Positions 1 through 9,200 are shown, counted from the stretch's first letter. The stretch: 64,000 nt of DNA from Salipiger sp. CCB-MM3 (GCF_001687105.1 NZ_CP014595.1:2838171-2902170), one strand, 5' to 3'. Notes: generated by a model not told the origin, from the sequence alone. Made by a program: numbers and translations.

Positions 1-326
1 GTCTTTCACAGCGGCTGGTGCTCGAGGCCCCGGCACGCACGCCCGACGGGATGGGCGGTTTCACCGAGGGCTGGCAGGCGCTCGGCACGCTCTGGGCTGA
101 ACTGCAGCCGCGCAGCGGGCGCGAGGTGCAGGGCGAGGCCGGGCCGGTGGCGCGGGGCCGCTTCCGCATCACCGTGCGCGCGGCCCCCGAGGGATCCTCG
201 AGCCGCCCGGCACCGGGCCAGCGCTTTCGGCGCGGCAGCCGCATCTTCGACATTCAGGCGGTGACCGAGTGCGACGGCTCGGGCCTCTACCTGCAATGCG
301 AAGCGCAGGAGGAGGTGGCGTCATGA
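1..326 (+). CDS. GTA head-tail connector (g7-like stopper/head closure protein), 5' partial
   Basis: The reading frame is already open at base 3 (LSQRLVLEAP...) and the protein matches the phage head closure/adaptor family, whose members normally begin a few residues earlier with a similar Leu-Val-Leu-Glu start. The GTG at 18 is therefore probably not the start; the true start lies outside the window. The family forms the ring between portal and tail in siphophage-like particles. Its stop overlaps the next start (ATGA at 323-326), as expected inside the GTA operon. The position before a DUF3168 gene and a major tail protein gene corresponds to g7 of the Rhodobacter capsulatus GTA. Seen: overlap, order, sequence character. 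Inferred: the gene number. Confidence 0.8.
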   Translation, partial: LSQRLVLEAPARTPDGMGGFTEGWQALGTLWAELQPRSGREVQGEAGPVARGRFRITVRAAPEGSSSRPAPGQRFRRGSRIFDIQAVTECDGSGLYLQCEAQEEVAS

Positions 327-730
327 GCTATGCGATGTCCGGCGCGTTGCAGGCGGCGGTCTTCGCCGCGCTGCAGGGCGATGCCACGCTGGCCGAGCTG
401 GTCGGCAGCAACATCTACGACGCGCTGCCCGCCGGAAACCTGCCGCCGCTCTACGTCACGCTCGGCGCGGAAGAGGCGCGCGACGCCTCGGATGTGGGCA
501 GCCGCGGCGCTTGGCACGATCTCACCGTTGCCGTGGTGACTGAGGCGGCGGGCTTTGCGGCGGCCAAGACGGTGGCGGCGGCGGTCTCGGACGCGCTGCA
601 TGAGGCGGACCTGGCGCTGAGCCGCGGACGGTTGATCAGCCTGCGCTTTCGCCGTGCCCGCGCCCGCCGCGAGACCGGCGGTCTGCGCCGCATCGAAATG
701 ACATTCCGCGCGCGGCTTGAAGACGACTGA
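323..730 (+). CDS. GTA tail terminator protein (g8, DUF3168)
   Basis: 135 aa. The protein has the DUF3168 pattern: an N-terminal helix (ALQAAVFAALQGD), then a region with PPLYVTLG and a C-terminal basic strand segment ending in MTFRARLEDD. DUF3168 proteins cap the tail tube and join it to the head connector. The ATG at 323 is chosen over upstream in-frame starts because a purine-rich ribosome site (AGGAGGAGG) lies just before it and because it overlaps the stop of the preceding gene. The next gene, the tail tube protein, starts 26 bases downstream. Function is by family and gene order. Confidence 0.85.
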   Translation: MSYAMSGALQAAVFAALQGDATLAELVGSNIYDALPAGNLPPLYVTLGAEEARDASDVGSRGAWHDLTVAVVTEAAGFAAAKTVAAAVSDALHEADLALSRGRLISLRFRRARARRETGGLRRIEMTFRARLEDD

Positions 731-756
731 ACGCGCCAAATCAAGGAGTTGCGACA

Positions 757-1179
757 ATGGCTGCCCAGAACGGCAAGGACCTTCTGATCAAGCTCGACCT
801 GACCGGCGACGGCCAGTTCGAGACCATGGCGGGGCTGCGCGCCACGCGGGTGAGTTTCAACGCCGAGAGCGTCGATGTGACCTCTCTGGAAAGCGCCGGA
901 GGCTGGCGCGAACTGCTCGCCGGGGCCGGGGTAAAATCGGCCAATCTCTCGGGCTCGGGCGTGTTCAAGGACGCGGGCACCGACGAGCGCGCGCGGCAGA
1001 TCTTCTTTGACGGAGAGACGCCGGATTTTCAGGTGATCATCCCCGATTTCGGCACCGTGGAGGGGCCGTTTCAACTCACCTCGATCGACTATGCCGGCAG
1101 CCACGACGGCGAGGCGACCTATGAGATCGCGCTCGCCTCGGCGGGGGCGCTGAGTTTCGTGCCGGCGGTGGAGGCCTAA
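757..1179 (+). CDS. GTA major tail (tube) protein g9, TP901-1 family
   Basis: 140 aa, the usual size for the major tail protein of short-tailed alphaproteobacterial GTAs. It starts MAAQNGKDLLIKLDL and carries the TP901-1 tail tube pattern (VDVTSLESAGGWRELLAGAG, then SGSGVF and TYEIALASAGALSF), a beta-rich protein that polymerises as hexamer rings to build the tube. An AAGGAG site precedes the ATG. The stop codon abuts the ATG of the next gene without spacing, which points to coupled translation. Known family role; no odd features seen. Confidence 0.88.
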   Translation: MAAQNGKDLLIKLDLTGDGQFETMAGLRATRVSFNAESVDVTSLESAGGWRELLAGAGVKSANLSGSGVFKDAGTDERARQIFFDGETPDFQVIIPDFGTVEGPFQLTSIDYAGSHDGEATYEIALASAGALSFVPAVEA

Positions 1180-1503
1180 ATGTCGAACCCGTGGCGCGGA
1201 GAGGTGGCGCTGGAGATCGACGGCCAGCGCCATGTGATGCGGCTGACGCTGGGCGCGTTGGCCGAACTGGAGGCGATGCTGGAGGACGGCACGCTGCTTG
1301 ATCTGGTGCGCCGTTTCGAAAGCGGCAGCTGTTCGACCCGCGACGTGCTCGCGCTGATCGTCGCGGGGCTGCGCGGGGGCGGCTGGCCGGGCACGGCGCA
1401 GGACCTCGTAAGCGCCGAGATCGGCGGCGGCCCGCTGCTGGCCGCGCGCGCGGCGGCGGAGCTGCTGGCGCATGCTTTCGCGCTGCCCGGAGAGACCGGA
1501 TGA
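1180..1503 (+). CDS. GTA tail assembly chaperone-like protein g10
   Basis: 107 aa. It begins MSNPWRGEVALEIDG and contains the signature of the gene transfer agent family protein (RLTLGALAELEAMLEDGTL and LVRRFESG). In phage terms it sits where the first tail assembly chaperone is found, between the tube gene and the tape measure gene. Its start directly follows the g9 stop, and its own stop overlaps the g10.1 start (ATGA at 1500). Role inferred from gene order; the family itself is recognised. Confidence 0.85.
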   Translation: MSNPWRGEVALEIDGQRHVMRLTLGALAELEAMLEDGTLLDLVRRFESGSCSTRDVLALIVAGLRGGGWPGTAQDLVSAEIGGGPLLAARAAAELLAHAFALPGETG

Positions 1504-1703
1504 GCGGCTTTGACTGGGCGGCGCTTTTGCGTGCGGCGGTCGAGCGGCTGGGGCTGCGCCCGGCGGAGTTCTGGGCGCTGACCCCCGCCGAACTGCGGCT
1601 GATGCTGGGGGGCGGCGGCGGGTCGCGCGCGATGGGCCGCGCCCGGCTGGAGGAATTGATCGCGGCCTTTCCGGACGCGGTGCAGGGAGATGGCGATGAC
1701 TGA
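1500..1703 (+). CDS. GTA small tail assembly chaperone (g10.1, TIGR02216-like)
   Basis: 67 aa. It contains the conserved pattern of the TIGR02216/rcc01693 family: FDWAALLRAAVERLGLRP, FWALTPAELRLMLGG, and a C-terminal helix MGRARLEELIAAFPD. Small proteins of this type follow g10 in nearly all Rhodobacterales GTA clusters and are thought to act as the second tail assembly chaperone. It overlaps the genes on both sides, four bases with g10 and fourteen with g11. No frameshift signal for fusing g10 and g10.1 was recognised. Confidence 0.85.
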   Translation: MSGFDWAALLRAAVERLGLRPAEFWALTPAELRLMLGGGGGSRAMGRARLEELIAAFPDAVQGDGDD

Positions 1704-2349
1704 GATGGATGATCTTGACCGGGCCCTCGAGGGGCTGGAGCAGAGCCTTGGCGGGGCCAGCACCATGGCGGCGGGGTTCGATGCGGAACTGAAGCGCATC
1801 CACCAGACGTTTTCCGCCACCGGGCGCGGCGCGTCAAAGCTCGAAGGCACGCTCAGCCGCTCGCTGGCACGGGCGTTTGATGGCGTGGTGTTCGGCGGCC
1901 GCAGCGCCTCCGAGGCGCTCGAGCAGGTGGCGCGCAGCGTGCGTGACAGTGCCTACCGCGCCGCGGTGCGCCCGGTGACCGACCATCTGGGCGGCGCTCT
2001 GGCCGCCGGGGTGACGCAGCTTTTCGGGGCGTTTTCGCCCTTTGCGCAGGGCGGCGCCTTCTCGCAGGGGCGGGTCACGCCCTTTGCCAGCGGCGGCGTC
2101 GTCAGCGGGCCGGTGCGCTTTCCCATGCGCGGCGGCACGGGCCTGATGGGCGAGGCGGGGCCCGAGGCGATCCTGCCGCTGTCGCGCGGTGCCGACGGGC
2201 GTCTTGGCGTGCGCGCCGAGGGACGCAGCCAGCCGGTCACCGTGGTGATGAACATCCAGACCCCCGACGTGCAGGGCTTTCAGCGCAGCCGCGCGCAGAT
2301 CGCCGCGCAGATAAGCCGTGCGCTGTCGCAGGGCGCGCGCAACCGCTGA
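1690..2349 (+). CDS. GTA tape measure protein g11 (short)
   Basis: 219 aa, which is very short for a phage tape measure but typical for GTA particles, whose tails are short. The N-terminal half is helical (LDRALEGLEQSLGGAS and following), and the middle is Gly/Phe-rich (FGAFSPFAQGGAFSQG, FASGGVV). The motif GEAGPEAILPLSRG is the lambda-family minor tail/tape measure C-terminal signature. A second ATG lies at 1696; either could be used. The protein sets tail length and is thought to occupy the tube lumen. Placed between chaperone and distal tail genes. Confidence 0.85.
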   Translation: MAMTEMDDLDRALEGLEQSLGGASTMAAGFDAELKRIHQTFSATGRGASKLEGTLSRSLARAFDGVVFGGRSASEALEQVARSVRDSAYRAAVRPVTDHLGGALAAGVTQLFGAFSPFAQGGAFSQGRVTPFASGGVVSGPVRFPMRGGTGLMGEAGPEAILPLSRGADGRLGVRAEGRSQPVTVVMNIQTPDVQGFQRSRAQIAAQISRALSQGARNR

Positions 2350-2359
2350 AGGAGCGATC

Positions 2360-2992
2360 ATGAGCTTTCACGAGATACGCTTTCCCGCCGACCTCAGCTT
2401 TGGCGCCATGGGCGGGCCAGAGCGCCGCACCGATGTGGTCGAACTGAGCTCGGGCTTCGAAGAGCGCAACACCCCTTGGGCACAGTCGCGGCGGCGCTTC
2501 GATGCCGGGCTGGGGCTGCGCTCGCTGGATCATATCGCGCAACTGCTGGCGTTCTTCGAGGCGCGGCGGGGGCAGCTTTATGGGTTTCGCTGGAAGGATT
2601 GGTCGGATTACGCCTCTTGCCTGCCATCGCAGAGCGTCTCTGCCGGGGATCAGGTGATCGCCCGCGGCGACGGCGCGACCCGCAGCTTCCAGCTCACCAA
2701 AACCTACCGCTCGGGCACGGCCACCTATGCGCGCGCCATCACCAAGCCGGTGGCCGGAACGGTGCTGGCGGCGGTGCAGGATGTTGCGATGCATGAGGGC
2801 GTACATTTCGAGGTAGACACCACCAGCGGCCTCGTCACCTTCGCCGAGCCGCCGCTGGCCGGGGCCGAGGTCAGCGCGGGCTTTGAGTTCGACGTGCCAG
2901 TGCGCTTCGACACCGACCGGATCAACGTCTCGGTCGCGAGCTTTCAGGCCGGACAGGTGCCCGATGTGCCGGTGGTCGAGGTGCGGGTCTGA
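2360..2992 (+). CDS. GTA distal tail protein g12 (DUF2460)
   Basis: 210 aa. DUF2460 features are clear: MSFHEIRFPADLSFGAMGGPE at the N-terminus, then SGFEERNTPWAQSRRRFDAG, FFEARRGQLYGFRWKDW and a C-terminal PVRFDTDRINVS. DUF2460 proteins form the distal tail ring joining tube and hub. The ATG at 2360 is preceded by AAGGAG with a good spacing, so it is preferred over an upstream in-frame start inside g11. The stop overlaps the next start (TGATG at 2990-2994). Confidence 0.9.
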   Translation: MSFHEIRFPADLSFGAMGGPERRTDVVELSSGFEERNTPWAQSRRRFDAGLGLRSLDHIAQLLAFFEARRGQLYGFRWKDWSDYASCLPSQSVSAGDQVIARGDGATRSFQLTKTYRSGTATYARAITKPVAGTVLAAVQDVAMHEGVHFEVDTTSGLVTFAEPPLAGAEVSAGFEFDVPVRFDTDRINVSVASFQAGQVPDVPVVEVRV

Positions 2993-3873
2993 TGGGCGCT
3001 GCAGAGCTTCACGCGCATCTGGCGGGCGGGCTGACCACCGTGGTGCGTTGCTGGGCGTTGACCCGGCGCGATGGTCTGCGCCTTGGCTTTACCGACCACG
3101 ACCGCGCGCTGAGCTTCGACGGGCTGGAGTTCCGCGCCGACAGCGGGCTCAGCGCCAAGGCAGTGCAGCAGGCGACCGGGCTTTCGGTGGACAATTCCGA
3201 GGCGATGGGCGCGCTGTCGGATGCATCGCTCTCGGAGGCAGATATTGAGGCCGGGCGCTTTGATGATGCCGAGCTTGTCGCTTGGCTGGTCAACTGGGCC
3301 GACGTCAGCCAGCGCCGCATCCTGTTTCGCGGCACGCTGGGACAAATCCGGCGCGGCCCTTCGGCCTTTCATGCGGAACTGCGCGGGCTGACCGAGCGGC
3401 TGAACCGTCCCTTAGGGCGGGTCTACCACAAATCCTGCGCCGCGGTTCTGGGCGATGCGGCGTGCAAGTTCGATCTCAAGACTGCCGGTTATCTTGCTGA
3501 AACTGATATCATTTCAGTGGATGGATCGCAGAGCCTTTCGGTTGCGCTTCTGCCGGGGTTCGAGCTTGGCTGGTTCAGCCGTGGGCGGCTCGAGATGCTG
3601 AGCGGCGCCGCTGCGGGGCTGTCCGGAGGGATCAAGCGTGACCGCCATATCGACGGGCTGCGGGTCATCGACCTGTGGGAGCCGCTGCGCGCGCCGCTTG
3701 CGCCGGGAGATCGCGTTCGGCTCACCGCGGGCTGCGACAAGATGTTCGAAAGCTGCCAGTTTAAATTCAACAACATCATAAACTTCCAAGGGTTTCCTGA
3801 CGTGCCGGAAGAGGATTGGATGCTGACCCATGCCAGCAGCGCATCGGTCACCGACGGCGGGTCGAGACGATGA
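2992..3873 (+). CDS. GTA baseplate hub protein g13 (DUF2163)
   Basis: 293 aa, normal for the DUF2163 hub family. It contains WALTRRDGLRLGFTDHDRAL, the middle segment VDNSEAMGALSD, and a C-terminal Cys-bearing block (CAAVLGDAACKFDL, GCDKMFESCQFKFNN, NFQGFPDVP). In RcGTA the hub protein g13 carries cysteines that bind an iron-sulfur cluster; cysteines in comparable places are visible here, but cluster binding is inference. It overlaps g12 by one base and g14 by four. Confidence 0.88.
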   Translation: MGAAELHAHLAGGLTTVVRCWALTRRDGLRLGFTDHDRALSFDGLEFRADSGLSAKAVQQATGLSVDNSEAMGALSDASLSEADIEAGRFDDAELVAWLVNWADVSQRRILFRGTLGQIRRGPSAFHAELRGLTERLNRPLGRVYHKSCAAVLGDAACKFDLKTAGYLAETDIISVDGSQSLSVALLPGFELGWFSRGRLEMLSGAAAGLSGGIKRDRHIDGLRVIDLWEPLRAPLAPGDRVRLTAGCDKMFESCQFKFNNIINFQGFPDVPEEDWMLTHASSASVTDGGSRR

Positions 3874-4310
3874 GCCGCGCGCACGCAGTGGCGGTGGCCC
3901 GCAGCTGGATCGGCACGCCTTATCTGCATCAGGGATCGCGGCGCGGCGCGGGCTGCGACTGCCTCGGGCTGCTGCGCGGCGTCTGGCGCGAACTGCTGGG
4001 GCCAGAGCCCGAGCCGGTGCCGCGCTACAGCATGGACTGGTCGGAGCCGCAGGGCGAAGAGGCGCTGCTGCAGGCCGCCCTGCGCCACCTGCGCCCGAAA
4101 ACCTTGGGCGATGAGTCCCCGGGCGATGTGCTTCTGTTCCGCATGCGCGCGGGCAGCGTCGCCAAGCATCTGGGGCTGCAGGCGCGCACTGGGGTCGATG
4201 CGTCCTTCATCCATGCCTACAGCGGCCATGGGGTGATCGAAAGCGCCCTCAGCGCCCCGTGGCGGCGGCGCATCGCGGCACGTTTTGCCCTTCCGATGGA
4301 GAACGACTGA
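3870..4310 (+). CDS. GTA cell wall peptidase g14 (NlpC/P60 family)
   Basis: 146 aa. The NlpC/P60 catalytic cysteine is visible in GCDCLGLL (Cys31), with the partner histidine in AKHLGLQA (near residue 93). In the R. capsulatus GTA the homologous g14 product cuts peptidoglycan cross-links of the recipient so that DNA can enter. The ATG at 3870 overlaps the g13 stop; the longer in-frame extension upstream runs through g13 and is not used. It is followed with a one-base overlap by g15. Confidence 0.88.
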   Translation: MSRAHAVAVARSWIGTPYLHQGSRRGAGCDCLGLLRGVWRELLGPEPEPVPRYSMDWSEPQGEEALLQAALRHLRPKTLGDESPGDVLLFRMRAGSVAKHLGLQARTGVDASFIHAYSGHGVIESALSAPWRRRIAARFALPMEND

Positions 4311-7300
4311 TGGCGACTATCCTCCTTTCCGCCGCGGGTGCGGCGCTTGGCAGCGCGGTGGGCGGCTCGGTGCTTGGCCTGTCGATGACCGCCGTTGGCC
4401 GCTTCATCGGCGCCGGTCTGGGGCGCGCTTTGGACCAGCGCCTGATGGGGGGCGGCTCGGAGACCGTCGAGACCGGGCGGATCGAGCGTTTCCGGCTCAG
4501 TGGCGCTGGCGAGGGCGCGGCGGTGTCGCAGGTGTTTGGCCGGATGCGCATCGGCGGGCAGGTGATCTGGGCCAGCGAGTTCCGCGAAGAGGTGAAGAAA
4601 CAGACGGTCTCGAGCGGCGGCAAGGGCAGCCCGCGCAGCGAGACCACGGTGAAAAGCTACAGCTATTCGGTGAGCCTCGCTCTGGCGCTCTGCGAGGGCG
4701 AGATCACCGGGGTGAACCGTGTCTGGGCGGATGGCAGTGAGATCGCGTTGCGCGATCTCAACATGCGCGTCTACAGCGGCAGCGACGATCAGCTGCCCGA
4801 TCCCAAGATGGAGGCGGTCGAGGGCGCGGGACTGGTGCCGGCCTATCGCGGCACCGCCTATGTGGTGATCGAGGATCTGCTGCTCGAACGCTTCGGCAAC
4901 CGCGTGCCGCAGCTGAGTTTCGAGGTCACGCGACCAGAGCTTGCGGACGCCGAGGATGTGCCTCTGGCGATCCGCGGCGTGGCGATGATCCCCGGCACCG
5001 GCGAATATGCTTTGGCGACCCGGCCGGTCTATCTCGATTACGGGGGCGGCGCGAAAGGCGCGGTCAATCTTAACACGCCCGCCGATGTCCCGGATTTCCT
5101 CGTGTCGCTGGATCAGCTGCGCGATGAGCTGCCCGCGTGCCGCGCCGCCTCGCTGGTGGTGAGCTGGTTTGGCGATGACCTGCGCTGCGGGAGTTGCGCG
5201 ATCCGGCCCAAGCTGGAGCAGGCGGACTGGGACTCCGAGGAGATGCCGTGGCGGGTCTCGGGGCTGGGGCGCGATGCGGCGGGTCTGGTGCCGAGGCTGG
5301 AGGACCGTCCGGTCTATGGCGGCACGCCGTCGGACGCCTCGGTGATCGAGGCGCTGCAGGAGATGGCGGCGCGTGGGCTCGAGGTGGTCTATTACCCCTT
5401 CATCCTGATGGAGCAGATGGCGGGCAATGATCTTCCCGACCCGTGGACCGGCGCCGAGGGGCAGCCGGTGCTGCCGTGGCGCGGCAGGATCACGCTGAGC
5501 GCGGCGCCGGGGCGTGCGCGCTCGCCCGATGGCACGACGGCAGCGGAGGATGAGGTGGCGGCCTTCTTCGGCAGCGCCGCGGCGGCGGATTTCTCGGTGC
5601 AGGAAGGCGGCGTGAGCTACGCGGGGCCGGATGAATGGTCGTTCCGGCGCTTCATCCTGCATCAGGCGGCGCTCTGCGCGGCAGCGGGCGGTGTTGCGGC
5701 CTTCTGCATCGGCTCGGAGATGCGCGGGCTGACGCAGATCCGCGGCGCTTCGGGCTTTCCCGCGGTGGCGGCGCTGCGCGCCTTGGCCGCCGAGTGCCGG
5801 GCGCTGCTGGGGCCGGAGGTGAAGATCGGCTATGCCGCCGATTGGAGCGAGTATTTCGGCTATCACCCGCAGGACGGCTCGGGCGATGTCTATTTCCATC
5901 TCGACCCGCTGTGGAGCGATCCGCAGATCGATTTCATCGGCATCGACAATTACATGCCGCTGTCGGACTGGCGCGATGGTGACGATCATGCCGATGCCGC
6001 ATGGGGGGCGATTTACGATCCCGGATACCTCATGTCGAACGTCGAGGGCGGCGAGGGGTTCGACTGGTATTACCCCAGCGCCGAGGCCCGCGAGGCGCAG
6101 CGCCGCGTTGCGATCACCGATGGCGCGCATGGCGAGCCGTGGGTCTATCGCTACAAGGATTTGCGCAGCTGGTGGTCGAACCTGCACCACGAGCGGATCG
6201 GCGGTGTGCGGCAGGCGCCGCCGACCGGTTGGGAGCCGCAAAGCAAGCCGATCTGGTTCACCGAACTGGGCTGCGCCGCCATCGACAAGGGCGCCAACCA
6301 GCCCAATAAATTCCTCGATCCGAAAAGCTCTGAGAGCCTTCTTCCGCATTATTCCAATGGCTTGCGGGACGATCTTATGCAGCGCCAGTACCTGCGTGCG
6401 ATCCATGCCCATTGGAATGACCCGGCGCATAACCCGGTCTCGGAGGTCTATGGCGGGCCGATGCTCGACATGTCCAAGGCGCTGGTCTGGGCGTGGGATG
6501 CGCGGCCGTTTCCGTGGTTTCCGGGGCTCGAGGATCTGTGGAGCGATGGCGGCAACTACCGGCGCGGGCATTGGCTGAACGGGCGCTGCTCGGCGCGCAC
6601 GCTGGCGTCGGTGGTGGCCGAGGTCTGCACCGCTGCCGGGGTGCCGCAGTTCGACGTGAGCCGCCTCTGGGGCTGGGTGCGCGGCTATCAGATCGACCGT
6701 GTGGGCGATGCGCGAAGCGCGCTGCAGGGGCTCTTACTGGCGCATGGGGTGGATGCGATCGAACGCGACGGTGTGCTGCTGTTCCTGCCGCGCCGGGGCC
6801 GGGCTGCGGTGGCGCTGGACCTGAGCGATCTGGTGCATGACGGCGATGACGAGGGGGATCTGCGGCAGACCCGTGCCGCCGAGGCCGAGATGTCGGGGCG
6901 GCTGCGGCTGCGCTTTGTCGAGGCCGAGGGCGATCACGCCATCGCCGCCGAGGAGGTGGTGCTGCCCGACGAGGGCACCCATGCGGTGGCCGAGAGCGAA
7001 CTGCCGCTGTCGCTGAGCCGGGCCGAGGGGAGGATGATCCTCGAGCGTTGGCTGGCCGAGGCGCGGATCGCGCGGGACACGCTGGACTTCAGCCTGCCGC
7101 CGTCGCGGCTCGAGCTCGGTGCGGGCGACATCGTCTCGCTGCCATCCCCCTCGGGCGTCACGCGGATGCGTATCGACCGGGTGGAGATCGGCGACAGCCA
7201 GCGCATCGAGGCGGTGCGGATCGAGCCCGACACCTATCTTCCTGCACACATGCAGGACAGCGCGCCGCTGCTGCGGCCCTTCGCGGCGCCGGTTCCGGTG

Positions 7301-8221
7301 CTGCCGCTGTTCCTCGATCTGCCGTTGATGAGCGGCGCGGAGGTGCCCCATGCGCCGCATCTTGCGCTGACCGCGCAGCCTTGGCCGGGCAGCGTCGCGG
7401 TTTATGACGCGCCAAGCGATGCGGACTACGTGCTGAACGAGATTCTCGCCGCGCGCGCCACCGTGGGGCGCACCGAAACGCCGCTTTTCGCAGCGCCGCC
7501 GGGACGGATCGACCGCGGCGACGCGCTGCAACTGCGGCTGACGTCCGGCGCGCTGCAGTCGGTGGAAGAGGCGGCGTTTCTGGCCGGTGCCAATCTGATG
7601 GCCATCGGTGACGGCAGCCCGGGCAACTGGGAAGTGCTGCAGTTCCGCGATGCGCAACTGGCCGAGCCGGGCGTGTGGTTCGTCTCGCACCGGCTGCGCG
7701 GTCAGGCGGGCAGCGACGGGCTGATGCCCGAGGTCTGGCCGGTGGGCTCATGGGTGGTGCTGCTCGACGGCGCGCCGCAGCAGATCGCGCTGGCGGCGGC
7801 GCAGCGGCGGCAGGCGCGGCATTACCGCATCGGACCCGCGCGGCGCGGCTATGACGATCCGAGCTATGTGCACCGGGTGCTGGCGTTTGATGGCAACGGG
7901 CTGCGGCCCTACCGACCAGCGCATCTGCGCGCGGATTTTGGCGCGGGTGGGCTGTCAGTCAGCTGGATTCGGCGCACCCGGATCGAGGGCGATGATTGGG
8001 ATCTGCCCGAGGTTCCCCTGGGCGAGGAAAGCGAGAGCTATCTCATTCGCGTCACGCAGGGGGAGACGCTGATCCGCGAGGCGTTTTCCGGCGTCCCGTC
8101 TTGGAGTTACGATCCGGCGATTGATGGGCTTTCGGGGGCGTTCGAGCTGCGCGTGGCACAAGTGTCGGCGCGCTATGGGCCAGGGCCTTTCGCGACGCTG
8201 GCGCTGTCGGCCGGAGAGTGA
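4310..8221 (+). CDS. GTA megatron/baseplate protein g15 (TIM-barrel-like tail protein)
   Basis: 1303 aa, the usual size for g15. A hydrophobic Gly/Ala-rich N-terminus (LLSAAGAALGSAVGGSVLG) is followed by a tail-hub-like part, a large GTA TIM-barrel-like domain roughly between residues 420 and 730 (FIGIDNYMPLSDWRD, WFTELGCAAIDKGANQPNKF, WAWDARPFPWFP), a phage tail protein domain (about 780-970) and a C-terminal receptor-region-like beta domain. It forms the distal spike and central hub of the GTA tail. Last gene of the cluster. No terminator is visible in the 135 bases before cysE. Confidence 0.9.
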   Translation: MATILLSAAGAALGSAVGGSVLGLSMTAVGRFIGAGLGRALDQRLMGGGSETVETGRIERFRLSGAGEGAAVSQVFGRMRIGGQVIWASEFREEVKKQTVSSGGKGSPRSETTVKSYSYSVSLALALCEGEITGVNRVWADGSEIALRDLNMRVYSGSDDQLPDPKMEAVEGAGLVPAYRGTAYVVIEDLLLERFGNRVPQLSFEVTRPELADAEDVPLAIRGVAMIPGTGEYALATRPVYLDYGGGAKGAVNLNTPADVPDFLVSLDQLRDELPACRAASLVVSWFGDDLRCGSCAIRPKLEQADWDSEEMPWRVSGLGRDAAGLVPRLEDRPVYGGTPSDASVIEALQEMAARGLEVVYYPFILMEQMAGNDLPDPWTGAEGQPVLPWRGRITLSAAPGRARSPDGTTAAEDEVAAFFGSAAAADFSVQEGGVSYAGPDEWSFRRFILHQAALCAAAGGVAAFCIGSEMRGLTQIRGASGFPAVAALRALAAECRALLGPEVKIGYAADWSEYFGYHPQDGSGDVYFHLDPLWSDPQIDFIGIDNYMPLSDWRDGDDHADAAWGAIYDPGYLMSNVEGGEGFDWYYPSAEAREAQRRVAITDGAHGEPWVYRYKDLRSWWSNLHHERIGGVRQAPPTGWEPQSKPIWFTELGCAAIDKGANQPNKFLDPKSSESLLPHYSNGLRDDLMQRQYLRAIHAHWNDPAHNPVSEVYGGPMLDMSKALVWAWDARPFPWFPGLEDLWSDGGNYRRGHWLNGRCSARTLASVVAEVCTAAGVPQFDVSRLWGWVRGYQIDRVGDARSALQGLLLAHGVDAIERDGVLLFLPRRGRAAVALDLSDLVHDGDDEGDLRQTRAAEAEMSGRLRLRFVEAEGDHAIAAEEVVLPDEGTHAVAESELPLSLSRAEGRMILERWLAEARIARDTLDFSLPPSRLELGAGDIVSLPSPSGVTRMRIDRVEIGDSQRIEAVRIEPDTYLPAHMQDSAPLLRPFAAPVPVLPLFLDLPLMSGAEVPHAPHLALTAQPWPGSVAVYDAPSDADYVLNEILAARATVGRTETPLFAAPPGRIDRGDALQLRLTSGALQSVEEAAFLAGANLMAIGDGSPGNWEVLQFRDAQLAEPGVWFVSHRLRGQAGSDGLMPEVWPVGSWVVLLDGAPQQIALAAAQRRQARHYRIGPARRGYDDPSYVHRVLAFDGNGLRPYRPAHLRADFGAGGLSVSWIRRTRIEGDDWDLPEVPLGEESESYLIRVTQGETLIREAFSGVPSWSYDPAIDGLSGAFELRVAQVSARYGPGPFATLALSAGE

Positions 8222-8295
8222 GACCTGAGAGTGAGACCCGCGGCGCAGGGCAATCGGCGCTTTCATCTCCGCCCGCGATCCCCTAGATCACGGTT

Positions 8296-8323
8296 TTGCA
8301 TTTCGGCGCGCCGCGCCTATCTG
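8296..8323 (+). promoter_or_regulatory. possible sigma-70 type promoter of cysE
   Basis: TTGCAT at 8296-8301 and TATCTG at 8318-8323, spaced 16 bases, lie about 34 bases before the cysE start. Match to the consensus is partial, so this is only a candidate. Confidence 0.25.
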
Positions 8324-8356
8324 CTAGACTGCTGGGCAACCGCACGGAGGATTCCA

Positions 8357-9175
8357 ATGGCCAAGACCCGCGCCAAGATCGCCGAACTCGACCCTGTCTG
8401 GGCCCGGATCATCCACGAGGCCGAAGAGGTCGTGGCCGCCGAGCCGCTGCTTGGGGGCTCGGTGCATTATTCGATCCTGCACCATCCCACCATAGAGCGG
8501 GCTTTGGCCTATCGGATCTCGCTCAAGCTGGCCAATGGCGAGATGTCCGAGCAAATCCTGCGTGAGATCTGCGACGAGGCCTACAGCATGGACCCCTCGC
8601 TGGCACTGAAGGCGCGCGCCGACATTCAGGCCACTTATGAGCGTGACCCGGCCTGCCACCGCTATCTGCAGCCGCTGCTCTACTTCAAGGGCTTTCAGGC
8701 GATCCAGAGCCAGCGCGTGGCGAACTGGCTGTGGACCCAAGGCCGTCGCGATCTGTCGTATTTTTTCCAGATGCGCTCGTCCGAGGTGTTCGGCGTCGAC
8801 ATTCACCCGGCGGCGAAGATCGGCAAGGGCATCATGATCGACCACGCGCATTCCATCGTCATCGGTGAGACGGCGGTGGTGGGCGATGACGTGTCGATCC
8901 TGCACTCGGTGACGCTGGGCGGCACCGGCAAGGAAGACGAGGACCGTCACCCCAAGATCGGCAATGGCGTGCTGATCGGCGCAGGGGCCAAGGTGCTCGG
9001 CAATATCAAGGTCGGCTGCGGCTCGCGCATTGCCGCGGGTTCGGTGGTTCTGGCCGAGGTGCCGCCGTGCAAGACCGTGGCGGGCGTGCCTGCCAAGATC
9101 GTCGGCGAGGCGGGCTGCGATCAGCCCTCGCGCTCGATGGACCAGAAGCTGACCGGCTGCAATTGCAGCGAGTGA
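8357..9175 (+). CDS. cysE: serine O-acetyltransferase
   Basis: 272 aa, the expected length. It makes O-acetylserine from serine and acetyl-CoA, the carbon skeleton for cysteine. The N-terminal helical SAT domain (WARIIHEAEEVVAAEPLLGG, ILHHPTIERALAYRIS) is followed by a left-handed beta-helix of hexapeptide repeats with the catalytic His-Asp region (GIMIDHAHSIVIGETAVVG, LHSVTLGGTGK). The Cys-rich tail (GCNCSE) is unusual. The ATG at 8357 has a clear CGGAGG site; a longer in-frame extension reads through the intergenic region. cysE directly after GTA g15 is a common Rhodobacterales arrangement. Confidence 0.95.
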   Translation: MAKTRAKIAELDPVWARIIHEAEEVVAAEPLLGGSVHYSILHHPTIERALAYRISLKLANGEMSEQILREICDEAYSMDPSLALKARADIQATYERDPACHRYLQPLLYFKGFQAIQSQRVANWLWTQGRRDLSYFFQMRSSEVFGVDIHPAAKIGKGIMIDHAHSIVIGETAVVGDDVSILHSVTLGGTGKEDEDRHPKIGNGVLIGAGAKVLGNIKVGCGSRIAAGSVVLAEVPPCKTVAGVPAKIVGEAGCDQPSRSMDQKLTGCNCSE

Positions 9176-9200
9176 GCGGTTTCAGGATCGCGAAATAGAG

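Noticed and set aside
4217-6571. 784-codon open frame on the minus strand opposite GTA g15
   Set aside because: Shadow of g15; Arg/Pro/His-rich, no family features, no ribosome site.
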